From the NCBI RefSeq assembly GCF_051380735.1, contig NZ_JBNYXQ010000009.1, positions 139,490 to 203,489 on the forward strand: a stretch of DNA of 64,000 nt. Direction: 5' to 3'. Source of the DNA: Janthinobacterium sp051380735. GTDB lineage: Bacteria; Pseudomonadota; Gammaproteobacteria; Burkholderiales; Burkholderiaceae_D. The first letter of the stretch is position 1. Each line of letters starts with the position of its first letter. The notes below the pieces were generated by a model, which was not told the origin of the DNA, searched no databases, and saw only the letters and a list, made by a program, of their open reading frames with translations. The position numbers and the translations under genes are program-made. Of the stretch, positions 42,944-51,801 are shown piece by piece.

Positions 42944-44089
42944 TTACTTCATCCACAAGCGCATCGAATCCCAGGCGCGGCCAAAGATCGACGCTTCGGT
43001 GATCGGCTCGAGTGCCACCACCGGCAGTTCCAGCAGGGTTTTGCCGTCCACCACCATTTTCAGCTTGCCGACCGGGGCGTTCTGCGGCAGCGGTGCGACC
43101 AGCGGGTCCTTGCGTTCCAGCACAGGTTTCATCTTGGCGGCCGTGCCTTTCGGTACGGTGACCAGCACGTCGTTGGCAAAGCCGATTTTCACGGTGCCTT
43201 TCGAGCCTTTCCACACTTCCGGCGTGGCCACTGCCTGGCCTTTCGAGTACAGCTTGACGGTGTCGAAGTTCTGGAAGCCCCAGTTCAGCAGCTTCTGGCT
43301 TTCCTGCGTGCGGGCCTGGTCGGAGCTGGTGCCCAGCACCACGGAAATCAAACGGCGCTCGCCGGAGCCGCCCGGACGGCGCGCCGAGGCGATCATGCAG
43401 TAGCCGGCCGCTTCCGTGTGGCCGGTTTTCATGCCGTCGACGGTTGGGTCCAGCCACAGCAGGCGGTTGCGGTTAGGCTGGGTGATCTTGTTGTACGTAA
43501 AGCTTTTCACGGAATCGATTTTGTAGAATTCCGGGTAGTCGGCGATCACGCGCTTGGCCAGCACCGACAAATCCTGTGCGGTGGAGTAGTTATCGGGACT
43601 GGGCAGGCCATGCGGATTGGCAAAACGGGTGTTTTTCATGCCCATGCGCTGTGCTTCGCGGTTCATCAGCACGACGAAGGTGCTTTCGTCGCCGGCCACG
43701 GCTTCGGCCAGCGCAACGGCGGCGTCGTTACCCGATTGAATCATCAGGCCATGCAGCAGGTCATCGATCGACACCGGGGTGGCCGGGTCGATGAACATTT
43801 TCGAGCTGCTGGCGTCCACTTTCCAGGCGCGCGTGGACACATTCACTTTCTGGTCCAGCGCCAGTTTCTTTTCGCGCACGGCAGCAAACGTCAGGTAGGC
43901 CGTCATGATCTTGGTCAGCGAAGCCGGTTCGACGCGTGCGTCCGGATCTTGCGAGGCAATGATCTGGCCGCTGGTGGCGTCGAGCAAGAGCCAGGATTTG
44001 GCGGCGATAGTCGGTGCCGGAACGGTCTGGGCCATGGCGGCGGACAGGAAAAGTACACTGGAGGCCAGTGCCGCTAGGAGTTTTTTCAT
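42944..44089 (-). CDS. D-alanyl-D-alanine carboxypeptidase, PBP5/6 type
   Basis: This periplasmic, membrane-anchored penicillin-binding protein trims the terminal D-Ala of peptidoglycan pentapeptides. It has 381 residues. The start at 44089 gives the signal peptide MKKLLAALASSVLFLSAAMAQ, although no good ribosome site is visible. Catalytic motifs are S57-L-T-K60 in EPASLTKIMTAYL, SGN in IQSGNDAAVAL and KTG in DGMKTGHTEAAGYC. A C-terminal beta-rich domain (about 285-360) and a terminal amphipathic helix with WDSMRLWMK, the membrane anchor, complete the PBP5 plan. The symbol could be dacA or dacC; the sequence does not decide. Confidence 0.95.
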   Translation of the reverse strand: MKKLLAALASSVLFLSAAMAQTVPAPTIAAKSWLLLDATSGQIIASQDPDARVEPASLTKIMTAYLTFAAVREKKLALDQKVNVSTRAWKVDASSSKMFIDPATPVSIDDLLHGLMIQSGNDAAVALAEAVAGDESTFVVLMNREAQRMGMKNTRFANPHGLPSPDNYSTAQDLSVLAKRVIADYPEFYKIDSVKSFTYNKITQPNRNRLLWLDPTVDGMKTGHTEAAGYCMIASARRPGGSGERRLISVVLGTSSDQARTQESQKLLNWGFQNFDTVKLYSKGQAVATPEVWKGSKGTVKIGFANDVLVTVPKGTAAKMKPVLERKDPLVAPLPQNAPVGKLKMVVDGKTLLELPVVALEPITEASIFGRAWDSMRLWMK

Positions 44090-44203
44090 GGAGGCTGGTC
44101 TGCGAAAAAAAGTGAAGGCTGAGGGCCATGCCGCTGTTACCTGCATGGCCACGTGGAAAAAACGGGTCAATTATAGCCGCGAAAACGGCAGTAAGCCCAC
44201 ACT

Positions 44204-44866
44204 TCAAGCATCATCCGCCACGCTGGCCGGTTTGTCGCCATGCCATAGCGCGATGACCAGTTGCTTGATGTGATTGAGCTTGCGGTGGAAAAAGTGGTCG
44301 GCGCCCGGGATCACGATCACCGGGATATCTTGTGGCCGCGCCCAGTCGAACACGGCTGACAGGGGAATGGTGTCGTCCAGTTCGCCGTGGATCAGGATGG
44401 TGTCGGCCGGAATGTCTGGCATCGCCCATTTGCCGGCCGCGCTGCCGATCAGCGCCAGGCGCTCTGGCGGCGTGCCGGCGGCGCTCAGGCGCTCGTTCAG
44501 TTTCGACTGCACGAAGGTGCCGAAGGAAAAGCCGGACAAGGCCACCGGCAAGCCCGGATACAGGCTGCGCATGTGTTCGTACAGCAGTTGCATGTCGTCG
44601 GTTTCGCCGGCGCCATGGTCATGCACGCCTTCCGAGGCACCCACGCCGCGAAAGTTGATGCGCGCCACCACGTAGCCAAGCGCCACAAAGGCGCGTGCCA
44701 GGGTTTGCGTGACCTTGTTGTCCATGGTGCCGCCATACAGCGGGTGTGGATGGGCCACCAGGGCGATGCCGCGCGGCGTATCGACCGGGTAGTCCAGCAG
44801 GCCTTCCATGCTGCCCGCATGGCCGGCAAGGGTGAATTTTTCGGAGTTTCGGTTCATCAGGCTCAT
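44204..44866 (-). CDS. Alpha/beta hydrolase of the YtaB/COG2945 type
   Basis: This is a 220-residue cytosolic alpha/beta hydrolase. The oxyanion region is VAHPHPLYGGTMDNKV, the nucleophile elbow SGFSFGTFV, and the acid and histidine are likely in HGELDDTIP and GADHFFHRKL. This is the typical pattern of COG2945, whose substrates are unknown. It lies 26 bases downstream of the ferredoxin-like gene on the same strand, so the two are probably co-transcribed. Confidence 0.88.
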   Translation of the reverse strand: MSLMNRNSEKFTLAGHAGSMEGLLDYPVDTPRGIALVAHPHPLYGGTMDNKVTQTLARAFVALGYVVARINFRGVGASEGVHDHGAGETDDMQLLYEHMRSLYPGLPVALSGFSFGTFVQSKLNERLSAAGTPPERLALIGSAAGKWAMPDIPADTILIHGELDDTIPLSAVFDWARPQDIPVIVIPGADHFFHRKLNHIKQLVIALWHGDKPASVADDA

Positions 44867-44892
44867 GTTGTTGCTTGTCTCTTAAATTGAGA

Positions 44893-45210
44893 TTAAATCT
44901 TGAGGCGATCGACCACTTTGCCGCCCACCAAATGCGTATCGATGATGTCATCGATATCGCTGTTGTCGACATAGGTGTACCACGTGCCTTCCGGGTAGAT
45001 CACCAGCACCGGGCCTTCTTCACAGCGGTCCAGGCAGCCGGCCTGGTTGATGCGGATCTTGCCGGCGCCACTCATGTTCAGGTCCTTGATGCGGCGCTTG
45101 CAGTGTTTTTGCGCTTTTTCGGCGCCATGGTCGCCGCAGCTGTTGCGGCCGTCTTCACGTTTGTTCATGCAGAAAAAAACGTGGCGTTCAAAATAGGGGG
45201 CGTCGCTCAT
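44893..45210 (-). CDS. Thioredoxin-like [2Fe-2S] ferredoxin
   Basis: The 105-residue protein has the thioredoxin-like ferredoxin fold (COG3411). The four cluster cysteines are in FFCMNKREDGRNSCGDHG and GCLDRCEEGPV. Such proteins are single-domain relatives of the NuoE subunit and act as small electron carriers. The start MSDAPYFERHVFFC is the family start. The gene heads a two-gene unit with the hydrolase and follows the MCE-VanZ cluster by 39 bases. Confidence 0.92.
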   Translation of the reverse strand: MSDAPYFERHVFFCMNKREDGRNSCGDHGAEKAQKHCKRRIKDLNMSGAGKIRINQAGCLDRCEEGPVLVIYPEGTWYTYVDNSDIDDIIDTHLVGGKVVDRLKI

Positions 45211-45249
45211 TGTCGTACTCCTGCGGTTGGCTATGCGCCATGATAACGG

Positions 45250-46446
45250 TTATGGGTGGTCTTCGCGCCGATGTCGCTGTTGTTCTTCCTGCCGGTTCAG
45301 TTTGTGCGAAGGCAGCCACAGGAACCATAGCGCAATGAACGGCCACAGCAAGGCCAGGAACTGGGCCGCACCATTGAAGTTGAGGAACTTGCCTTGCACC
45401 CAGCCTTGCAGGGTGGACATGAAATACGGGTTGATCGGCGTGGTGTTCACGATGACCAGGCTCAGCAGCAAGGTGGCGACCGCGATGCGGCGCTGCGCCA
45501 CATGCGGCGCGAAGGCCAGGCCGCCCAGCATGATTATGGCAATCAGGAAGCCGCCCTGCGCGCCCGGCGTAATCCACACGAAAGCATTCTGCGGCGAAAA
45601 CAGCAGTGCGCTGGCCATGGCCCGCATGACCAGCGCGGTGCCAACCAGGGCCATCACCAGCATGGCGCGCGGCGCGGTACGGCGCAACAGGCACAGCAGG
45701 GCCAGCGCAGCGCCCGTCATGCCGCAGGCGGTAATGATGGTCTCCGACAACCAGTATTGCTCTACCGTCAGAACGGCATCGGGCCGCAAATACGACGCCA
45801 GGTCGATTTCCGTGCCCATCAGGATGGACGCCCAGTCCGACAAAATCGGCAGCAGCTGGCCGAGGCCGAACAGATAGCCTTGCGGATAGATCTGCGCCAG
45901 CGGCCACAGCGCAACCAGCACCAGGCCCTGGCTCGCATGTTGGGCAAACCAGCGCTGGCGCAATCGCAGCAGGCGGCTGCGGTCGAGCAGCCAGCGCGCC
46001 GACAGCGCGCCGATCACGGCGCCGATAAAGCAGCCGGCCGAATTGGTATAAAAATCGAGGTTCGAGGAAACGCGGCTGGGCAAATAGGTTTGCACCGCTT
46101 CCATGGTACCGGAAATAAACATGCCGCACAGCGCAGCGATCATCACCGCCAGGAAGCACGTCACGCGTGGAAACAGCGAATAGACGAGCAGTATGCCCAG
46201 CGGTATATAGCCGACGATATTGACGCCGACGTCAAAGCCGGTCCAGTAGCGCGGCATCTTGGTGTTTTCAAGAAACGTCAGCGGCGACAGGCCATTGCTG
46301 TGCCAGCCGGTAAACGGGAACCAGCTGGCATACACGATCAGGAACACATAGGCCAGCAGCGCTGCGCGCGAGACGGGCGAATGGCGCGCCGGTGCGGGCG
46401 GCTGCGGCGCCGCTACCGGCACAGCGTTGGCTGCAGCCGGTGTCAT
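45250..46446 (-). CDS. VanZ-family membrane protein
   Basis: This is a 398-residue integral membrane protein with about ten predicted helices. The VanZ-like part (about 30-150) holds SWFPFTGW, GVNIVGYIPLG and MEAVQTYLPSRVSSNLDF, the family signature. The C-terminal half adds further helices of unknown function and ends in a charged tail. VanZ homologues influence lipid or glycopeptide behaviour at the envelope but their activity is unknown. Its start overlaps the end of the lipoprotein gene by 4 bases, so it is the last gene of the MCE operon. Confidence 0.88.
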   Translation of the reverse strand: MTPAAANAVPVAAPQPPAPARHSPVSRAALLAYVFLIVYASWFPFTGWHSNGLSPLTFLENTKMPRYWTGFDVGVNIVGYIPLGILLVYSLFPRVTCFLAVMIAALCGMFISGTMEAVQTYLPSRVSSNLDFYTNSAGCFIGAVIGALSARWLLDRSRLLRLRQRWFAQHASQGLVLVALWPLAQIYPQGYLFGLGQLLPILSDWASILMGTEIDLASYLRPDAVLTVEQYWLSETIITACGMTGAALALLCLLRRTAPRAMLVMALVGTALVMRAMASALLFSPQNAFVWITPGAQGGFLIAIIMLGGLAFAPHVAQRRIAVATLLLSLVIVNTTPINPYFMSTLQGWVQGKFLNFNGAAQFLALLWPFIALWFLWLPSHKLNRQEEQQRHRREDHP

Positions 46447-47072
46447 TCTTTCGGTATGTTCAGCGTGCCCAGCCAGGCCAGCAAGTCGGCGGCGACGGCG
46501 TCCGACGCTGCGGCCAGCGCCTGCGCGCCACCTTGCGCATCGGCGCTGGCAGCGCGGCTGTTGCGGCTGAAGGTTTTCTGGTCGACCAGCAGGTGGCCGC
46601 GGAACAGCGAGGCGCGCAGGGTGACCTGGCCGCTGCTTTGCTTCTCGCTATCGAAGTTCTGCGAGAAATCATCGACATCGATGCGCAGCAGCGGAATGCC
46701 GGCCGCCGCGTCGGTGGTCGACAGCACCTTCACGCCGCCCTGGGCGACGCGGGTTTTCAGGCGCTGACTCAGCAGTTGCAGCGGCGGCGTGTTCCAGCGG
46801 TTGTAGGCATAGGGCCGCGATTGCTGGGCGTCGGCGTACAGCAGGCGGTAATACATGCGCTGGGTGTCGAGCCAGGCCGGACCGTTGGCGTCGGCAATCA
46901 CCAGTACCGGCAGCGGTGCTGCCGCAGCTTGCACCGTTGCCGCTGGTGGCGCAGGCGGGCCAAAATCGTAAAAGGTCGGCAGCGGGCCGCGGCTGGCGCA
47001 GCCGCCCAGCAGCAACGCCGCTGCCAAGGCCAACAGGCCGGCGCTGGTGCGCGAAGGACGGGGAAAATGCAT
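46443..47072 (-). CDS. ABC-type transport auxiliary lipoprotein (PqiC-like)
   Basis: The 209-residue protein is the outer-membrane lipoprotein partner of an MCE system (PF03886). Its signal ends LLLGGCASRG with the lipobox cysteine. The motifs TFYDFGPP and DTQRMYYRL followed by YNRWNTPPLQLL are typical of the family. It lies 11 bases downstream of the MCE gene and overlaps the VanZ gene by 4 bases, all on the minus strand. Confidence 0.9.
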   Translation of the reverse strand: MHFPRPSRTSAGLLALAAALLLGGCASRGPLPTFYDFGPPAPPAATVQAAAAPLPVLVIADANGPAWLDTQRMYYRLLYADAQQSRPYAYNRWNTPPLQLLSQRLKTRVAQGGVKVLSTTDAAAGIPLLRIDVDDFSQNFDSEKQSSGQVTLRASLFRGHLLVDQKTFSRNSRAASADAQGGAQALAAASDAVAADLLAWLGTLNIPKE

Positions 47073-47083
47073 CGTGTATCTCC

Positions 47084-48043
47084 TTATTTTGCTGGCGCCG
47101 AGAAGCCGGGTTCACCCGGGCCCGGCGGAATATCAGGGGCGCCGAACAGGATGCTCTGCGGCTGTTCGTTCAGGGTGCTCATGGTGGTTTTCAGGGCGCG
47201 CATCGACGAGCGCGCTTCACCGCTCAGTTCAATTACTTGCGGCAGCACTTCCAGCGACACGCCGCTGGCCACCGATTCCACCGAACGGCCCACGCGCGCC
47301 ACCGTGCCGTTGACATTGTCGAGCATGCCGCCGGGCGCCTGCAGGTCAGTACCGAGTTTTTTCCAGGTCTGCGACAGTTCCGTCACATTCTCGCCCGCTT
47401 GCTTGATGGACGCGATGCTCTTGCGCGTTTCGTCCGTCAGTTGCGGCAATTGTTGCAAGGTTGGCTGCAGCTGTTTCGGGATTTCGCCGAAGGCCTTGGC
47501 CGTTTTGCCGACCTCGGTAAAGGCGCCCAGCATGGCTTGCTGGTTTTCGTCACTGAGCAGGTTGTTGACTTTATTGGTGATCTGTTCGGCCTGGTCCAGG
47601 ATGCGCTTGCCGCGCTTTTCCAATTGGTCCAGCAAGCCTGCGCGCAGCGGTATCGGCGAAGGCCGTTCCTTGCTGGTGCCCAGCAGTTTCGAGCCTACGC
47701 TTTCATCGTCGAGCTGGATGTAAGCGATGCCCGTCACGCCCTGGTAGCCGAGGGTGGCGAAGGTGGTGTTGGTGACCGGCGTATCGGGCGCGACGCTGAT
47801 GTGCACCAGGATTTGCCCGGCTTTTTGCGTATCGAAGTCGATCGCATCGACCTTGCCCACTTCCAGGCCCCGGTAGCGCACGGCTGCCTGCGGGTTCAGG
47901 CCCGGCACCGACAGCGTGGTGGCCAGCAGGTAGGGCACGCGTTCGACCCGGTCGCGGTTGAACCAGATGCCGAACAAAATCGCGGCAACCAGCAGGGTGA
48001 GCGTAAAAAAGCCCGTCAGCAGGGCGTGTGATCTGTTTTCCAT
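47084..48043 (-). CDS. MlaD-type MCE-domain protein
   Basis: The 319-residue MCE protein is anchored by an N-terminal helix (HALLTGFFTLTLLVAAILFG) and has one MCE domain (about 40-120, containing AVRYRGLEVGKVDAIDF). A long helical periplasmic region follows that is rich in Gln/Lys heptads and could form the channel or needle. MCE proteins bind phospholipids and form hexameric conduits between the membranes. Its start overlaps the ATPase stop by one base. It is longer than MlaD (about 183 residues in E. coli) and closer to the single-MCE proteins that pair with PqiC-like lipoproteins. Confidence 0.92.
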   Translation of the reverse strand: MENRSHALLTGFFTLTLLVAAILFGIWFNRDRVERVPYLLATTLSVPGLNPQAAVRYRGLEVGKVDAIDFDTQKAGQILVHISVAPDTPVTNTTFATLGYQGVTGIAYIQLDDESVGSKLLGTSKERPSPIPLRAGLLDQLEKRGKRILDQAEQITNKVNNLLSDENQQAMLGAFTEVGKTAKAFGEIPKQLQPTLQQLPQLTDETRKSIASIKQAGENVTELSQTWKKLGTDLQAPGGMLDNVNGTVARVGRSVESVASGVSLEVLPQVIELSGEARSSMRALKTTMSTLNEQPQSILFGAPDIPPGPGEPGFSAPAK

Positions 48044-48930
48044 TAATTCTCCGCTTTCTTGTCAGTGCCGGGGGCGAGTTCCGGCGGTGCCTCGGCGGCC
48101 TGTTTTTCATCGAGGACGGCCAGCGCGCGCTTGCCGCGGTCGCCCAGGAAGAATTGTTTGATGAACGGGTGATCGACCTCGATGACCTCGCGCGTGGTGC
48201 CGAGCGCAATCACATGTTTTTCCGCCAGCACGGCGATGCGCGTGGACAGGGCGAACAGGGTGTCGAGGTCGTGCGTGACCATCACCACCGTCAGGCCCAG
48301 CTCGCGGTGCAGCGACTGGATCAGGGTAACAAAACTTTCCGACAAGTCCGGGTCCAGGCCGGCCGTCGGCTCGTCGAGAAACAACAGCTTCGGTTCCAGC
48401 GCCAGGGCGCGCGCCAGGGCCACGCGCTTGATCATGCCGCCCGACAGGTCCGACGGCATTTTGTACGCATGTTCCGGCCCCAGCCCCACCATATTCATTT
48501 TCAGCAGTACCGCGTCGTGGATCAGCTCTTCGGGCAGCACGCGCAATTCGCGCATCGGCTGGGCCACATTGTCGAACACCGTCAGCGCCGAATACAGCGC
48601 GCCCTGCTGGAACAGCATGCCCCAGTGGTTGCGCAACTGCTGCAGATGGTCGCGGTCGGCCTTGTTGATGTCTTCGCCAAATACTTTGACACAGCCGCGC
48701 GACGGATGTTCCAGGCCCAGCATCTGGCGCAGCAGCACCGTCTTGCCGGTGCCGGAGCCGCCGACGATGGAGAGGATTTCACCGCGTTCGATTTCCAGGT
48801 TCAGGTCCTGGTGCACCACGGTGCGGCCGAACTTGGTCCACAGATTGCTGATCTCGACCACTGGCGTATCACCGTGGAAGTCGAGCTTGCTGTCACTTTC
48901 CTGGCCGCAGGCGCTGCTTTCTTCACTCAT
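48043..48930 (-). CDS. MlaF-type ABC transporter ATPase
   Basis: The 295-residue nucleotide-binding subunit energises the MCE system. Walker A is GGSGTGKTVLLRQM, the ABC signature is LSGGMIKRVALARAL, Walker B is LLFLDEPTAGLDP, and the switch histidine is in VMVTHDLDTL. The N-terminal CGQESDSKLDFHGDTPV extension is variable. The start overlaps the permease stop (TGATG), which couples the two. A charged, Ala/Pro-rich C-terminal tail of about 30 residues follows. Confidence 0.94.
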   Translation of the reverse strand: MSEESSACGQESDSKLDFHGDTPVVEISNLWTKFGRTVVHQDLNLEIERGEILSIVGGSGTGKTVLLRQMLGLEHPSRGCVKVFGEDINKADRDHLQQLRNHWGMLFQQGALYSALTVFDNVAQPMRELRVLPEELIHDAVLLKMNMVGLGPEHAYKMPSDLSGGMIKRVALARALALEPKLLFLDEPTAGLDPDLSESFVTLIQSLHRELGLTVVMVTHDLDTLFALSTRIAVLAEKHVIALGTTREVIEVDHPFIKQFFLGDRGKRALAVLDEKQAAEAPPELAPGTDKKAEN

Positions 48931-50063
48931 CAGTAGCCCACTCCATTAAACACGATGGCAAACACGGCGTCGGCCAGGATCACCACCGTAATGGCGGTGA
49001 CCACGGCGGTGGTGGTGCCGCGCCCCAGGCTTTCCGTATTGGCCTTGATGCGCAGGCCGAAGTGGCAGGACACCAGCGCGATCAGCGTGCCAAACACTAC
49101 GCCCTTGCCCAGGCCTATCATATAGTTGGCCAGCGGCACGGCGTCCGGCAGCTTCTGGATAAAATAGCGGGCTGACAGATTCAGTTCCATCTTGGCCGCC
49201 GCCATGCCGCCGAGCAGCGCGGCCGTATCGGTCCAGATCACCAGCAAGGGCATGGATATGGCCAGGGCCAGCACTTTCGGCATGATCAGGCGGAAACCGT
49301 GCGAGATGCCCATCACCAGCATGGCGTCCAGTTCCTCGGTCACGCGCATCACGCCCAGCTGGGCGGTGATCGACGAACCCGAGCGGCCGGCCACCAGAAT
49401 CGCCGCCAGCAGCGGCCCCAGTTCGCGGATCACGCTCATGCCCAGCAGGTTGACCAGGTAGATATCGCCGCCGAAATTGCGCAGCTGCTGCGCCGACAGA
49501 TAAGACAGCACCACGCCGATCAAAAAGCCCACCAGCGCCGTGATGCCCAGCGCCTGGAAGCCGGCATGGAAGATATTGGCGGAAATTTCGCGCCACGGCC
49601 CGCGCAGCGGATGGCGCGCAAAGCGGCCGATGTCCTGCGTGACCTGGCCGATCAGGGCAATGAAACCTTTCAGATGCTCGAAAAACACCAGGATCGCCAT
49701 GCCCAGCTTCATCACCATGGTCAGGCGATGGGCGCGCGACTGCGCCGTCTTCAATGGCCCGGTCTCTTCGATGCGCCTGAAAAATTCTTCCTGGGTCGCT
49801 GCCAGCGTCAGTTTTGCCGGGCGCTGCTTGCCCCAGGCATTCCAGAACAGCTGGGCACCGATATGGTCCATGCTGTCGATGCCGGACAAATCCCAGCTGA
49901 CATTGGCGTCATCCTTGAGCGGCTTGAGCTGGGCGTTGATGGCCTTGATCGCGTTGTCCTGCGCCAGTGCGTGCACCTGCCAGGTGCCGCTGGCGGTGAC
50001 CACGCTCCCTTGCCGGGAGTCAGCCTGGGCAAGCTTGAGTTGGGGCGATTGTAGAGTGGGCAT
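48930..50063 (-). CDS. MlaE-type permease with fused N-terminal STAS domain
   Basis: The 377-residue protein is the inner-membrane permease of the MCE system. Residues about 1-110 form a STAS-like domain (SWDLSGIDSMDHIGAQLFW), the role played by separate MlaB in E. coli. The MlaE part has about five helices with GFLIGVVLSYLSAQQLRNFG, IRELGPLLAAILVAGRSGS and VMRVTEELDAMLVMGISH, which are strongly diagnostic. It is the first gene of a five-gene unit (permease, ATPase, MCE, lipoprotein, VanZ). The likely cargo is phospholipid moving between the two membranes (family knowledge). Confidence 0.94.
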   Translation of the reverse strand: MPTLQSPQLKLAQADSRQGSVVTASGTWQVHALAQDNAIKAINAQLKPLKDDANVSWDLSGIDSMDHIGAQLFWNAWGKQRPAKLTLAATQEEFFRRIEETGPLKTAQSRAHRLTMVMKLGMAILVFFEHLKGFIALIGQVTQDIGRFARHPLRGPWREISANIFHAGFQALGITALVGFLIGVVLSYLSAQQLRNFGGDIYLVNLLGMSVIRELGPLLAAILVAGRSGSSITAQLGVMRVTEELDAMLVMGISHGFRLIMPKVLALAISMPLLVIWTDTAALLGGMAAAKMELNLSARYFIQKLPDAVPLANYMIGLGKGVVFGTLIALVSCHFGLRIKANTESLGRGTTTAVVTAITVVILADAVFAIVFNGVGY

Positions 50064-50153
50064 TACGCCAGTTTAAGGGAGAATGGCCCTGACCGCCACC
50101 GATGTTCCATTCTTGCTGCCCCGCTATGTGGGCTGGCGCGCTCTGGCAGGCTG

Positions 50154-51665
50154 TCAAGAGGCCAGATGGCGGGCCTGGCGCTGCGGCAGGGCGGCCGCCA
50201 AAGGCGGCGCTTTCGGCTGTTCGGCCGCGTGGCCATGCTGTGCCACCTTGGCACCGCCCGCATAGTCGCTGGCCAGCAGCGCGTTGGCCTCTGCTGCGCT
50301 CATGCCGCGCGTTTGCAGCCATTGCGCCACCAGTTTGGCCAGCTTTTCCATGGCGATGCGGTGGGTGGCGTCGGTATGCGCATACAGCCAGTTGGAAAAA
50401 TCCATGAAGTTTTCGAATGGCGCATCGCCCAGCATCCATTGCACCGTATTGGCAAAGCGGCCCGAATTGGCCACCAGGTCCCAGTAGCGGGCAAAGCGCA
50501 CCAGGCGCTGCATGCTCATGAAGTCCAGGTGCTTGTTGGCCAGGATGGTGTAGGGCGGATGCGGATCGAACACCATGCCGTATTCTTGCGTGTGGCGGAT
50601 GATGGGCGTGCCGCGCAGGCGCTTCAGAATGCCGAACTGGATTTCATGCGGCTTTAAGGCCACCAGCTTGTTGAAACCGGCCGCAAAGCTGGCTTCATCC
50701 TCGCCCGGCAGGCCGGCGATCAGGTCAACGTGCAAATGGGCGTTCGATTCTTCGCACAGCCAGCGAATATTGTCGGCCGCCTTTTGATTGTCCTGGCGCC
50801 GGCTGACCAGTGCCTGCACCTCGGGATTGAAGCTCTGGATGCCGATCTCGAACTGCAGTGCGCCCGGTGGAAACTTGCTGATGCCTTCTTTCAGTGCATC
50901 GGGCAGGTGGTCGGGCACCAGTTCGAAGTGGGCGTAAATCGGATCGTCCGGGTTCGCCTCGATCTTGTCGAGGAAGAACTGCATGATCTTCAGGCTGGTC
51001 TTGATGTTCAGATTGAAGGTGCGGTCGACGAACTTGAACAGCCGCGCGCCGCGCGCATGCAGGGATTCCATTTCGGCCAGGAAATTGTCCAGCGCGAACG
51101 GCCAGGCTGTCTTGTCCAGCGCGGAAAGGCAGAACTCGCACTTGAAAGGGCAGCCGCGCGACGCTTCCACATACAAGGTGCGGTGCTTGATATCGTCGTC
51201 GGTATACAAGGAATAGGGCGTTTGCAGCTCGGCTAGCGGCGCCTGCACGCCCGCATGGATCTTCATCAGCGGTTTCGGGCCGTTCAGAATCTCGCCGCAA
51301 AGTTTGGGGAAGGTGACGTCGCCCCAGCCGGTGATCAGATAATCGGCCAGCCTGACGATTTCCTGCTCGCCTGCCTCATGCGATACCTCGGGCCCACCGA
51401 GCACGATGATCACCTCGGGCGCCACCTTTTTCAGCATGGCGACCAATTTGGTGGTTTCCTCGACGTTCCAGATATACACGCCAAAACCGATGATGCGCGG
51501 CTTGTTGACGAGGATGCGTTCGACCAGTTCCGTTGTTTTCGCGCCAATCACGAATTCCTGCAGCCGCGTCTGCGCCTGCAGCGGTCCCATATTGGCCAGC
51601 AGGTAGCGCAAGCCCAGCGAGGCGTGGGTGTAGCGGGCGTTCAGGGTGGAGAGCAGGATGGTCAT
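50154..51665 (-). CDS. B12-binding radical SAM protein (DUF4080 type)
   Basis: The 503-residue enzyme has a cobalamin-binding Rossmann domain (about 1-140, with VLGGPEVSHE). A radical SAM domain follows, with the CxxxCxxC cluster in ASRGCPFKCEFCLSALDKT at about 171-178. FKFVDRTFNLN and FEIGIQSFNPEV follow, and the C-terminal about 110 residues are DUF4080-like. The N-terminal sequence MTILLSTLNARYTHASLGLR is characteristic of the group. Its substrate is unknown. It lies 90 bases upstream of the MCE permease on the same strand, with no sign of coupling, and is divergent to the yfa operon. Confidence 0.9.
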   Translation of the reverse strand: MTILLSTLNARYTHASLGLRYLLANMGPLQAQTRLQEFVIGAKTTELVERILVNKPRIIGFGVYIWNVEETTKLVAMLKKVAPEVIIVLGGPEVSHEAGEQEIVRLADYLITGWGDVTFPKLCGEILNGPKPLMKIHAGVQAPLAELQTPYSLYTDDDIKHRTLYVEASRGCPFKCEFCLSALDKTAWPFALDNFLAEMESLHARGARLFKFVDRTFNLNIKTSLKIMQFFLDKIEANPDDPIYAHFELVPDHLPDALKEGISKFPPGALQFEIGIQSFNPEVQALVSRRQDNQKAADNIRWLCEESNAHLHVDLIAGLPGEDEASFAAGFNKLVALKPHEIQFGILKRLRGTPIIRHTQEYGMVFDPHPPYTILANKHLDFMSMQRLVRFARYWDLVANSGRFANTVQWMLGDAPFENFMDFSNWLYAHTDATHRIAMEKLAKLVAQWLQTRGMSAAEANALLASDYAGGAKVAQHGHAAEQPKAPPLAAALPQRQARHLAS

Positions 51666-51801
51666 GACAGGTGATTGAAAACGGCGAAAGTGCTATTTTA
51701 CGCTGTCGCGTCAGCGGTGCGCTGCGACCATAAATGTCATGTTACCATTAATCAATAATTACCAACTTGGCAATGCTGCGGCAAGGTAGAGGGGATATAC
51801 G

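Noticed and set aside
42837..43457. 207-codon upstream extension of the aldo/keto reductase
   Set aside because: It runs over the DD-carboxypeptidase gene and its terminator. The family start at 42836 is normal.
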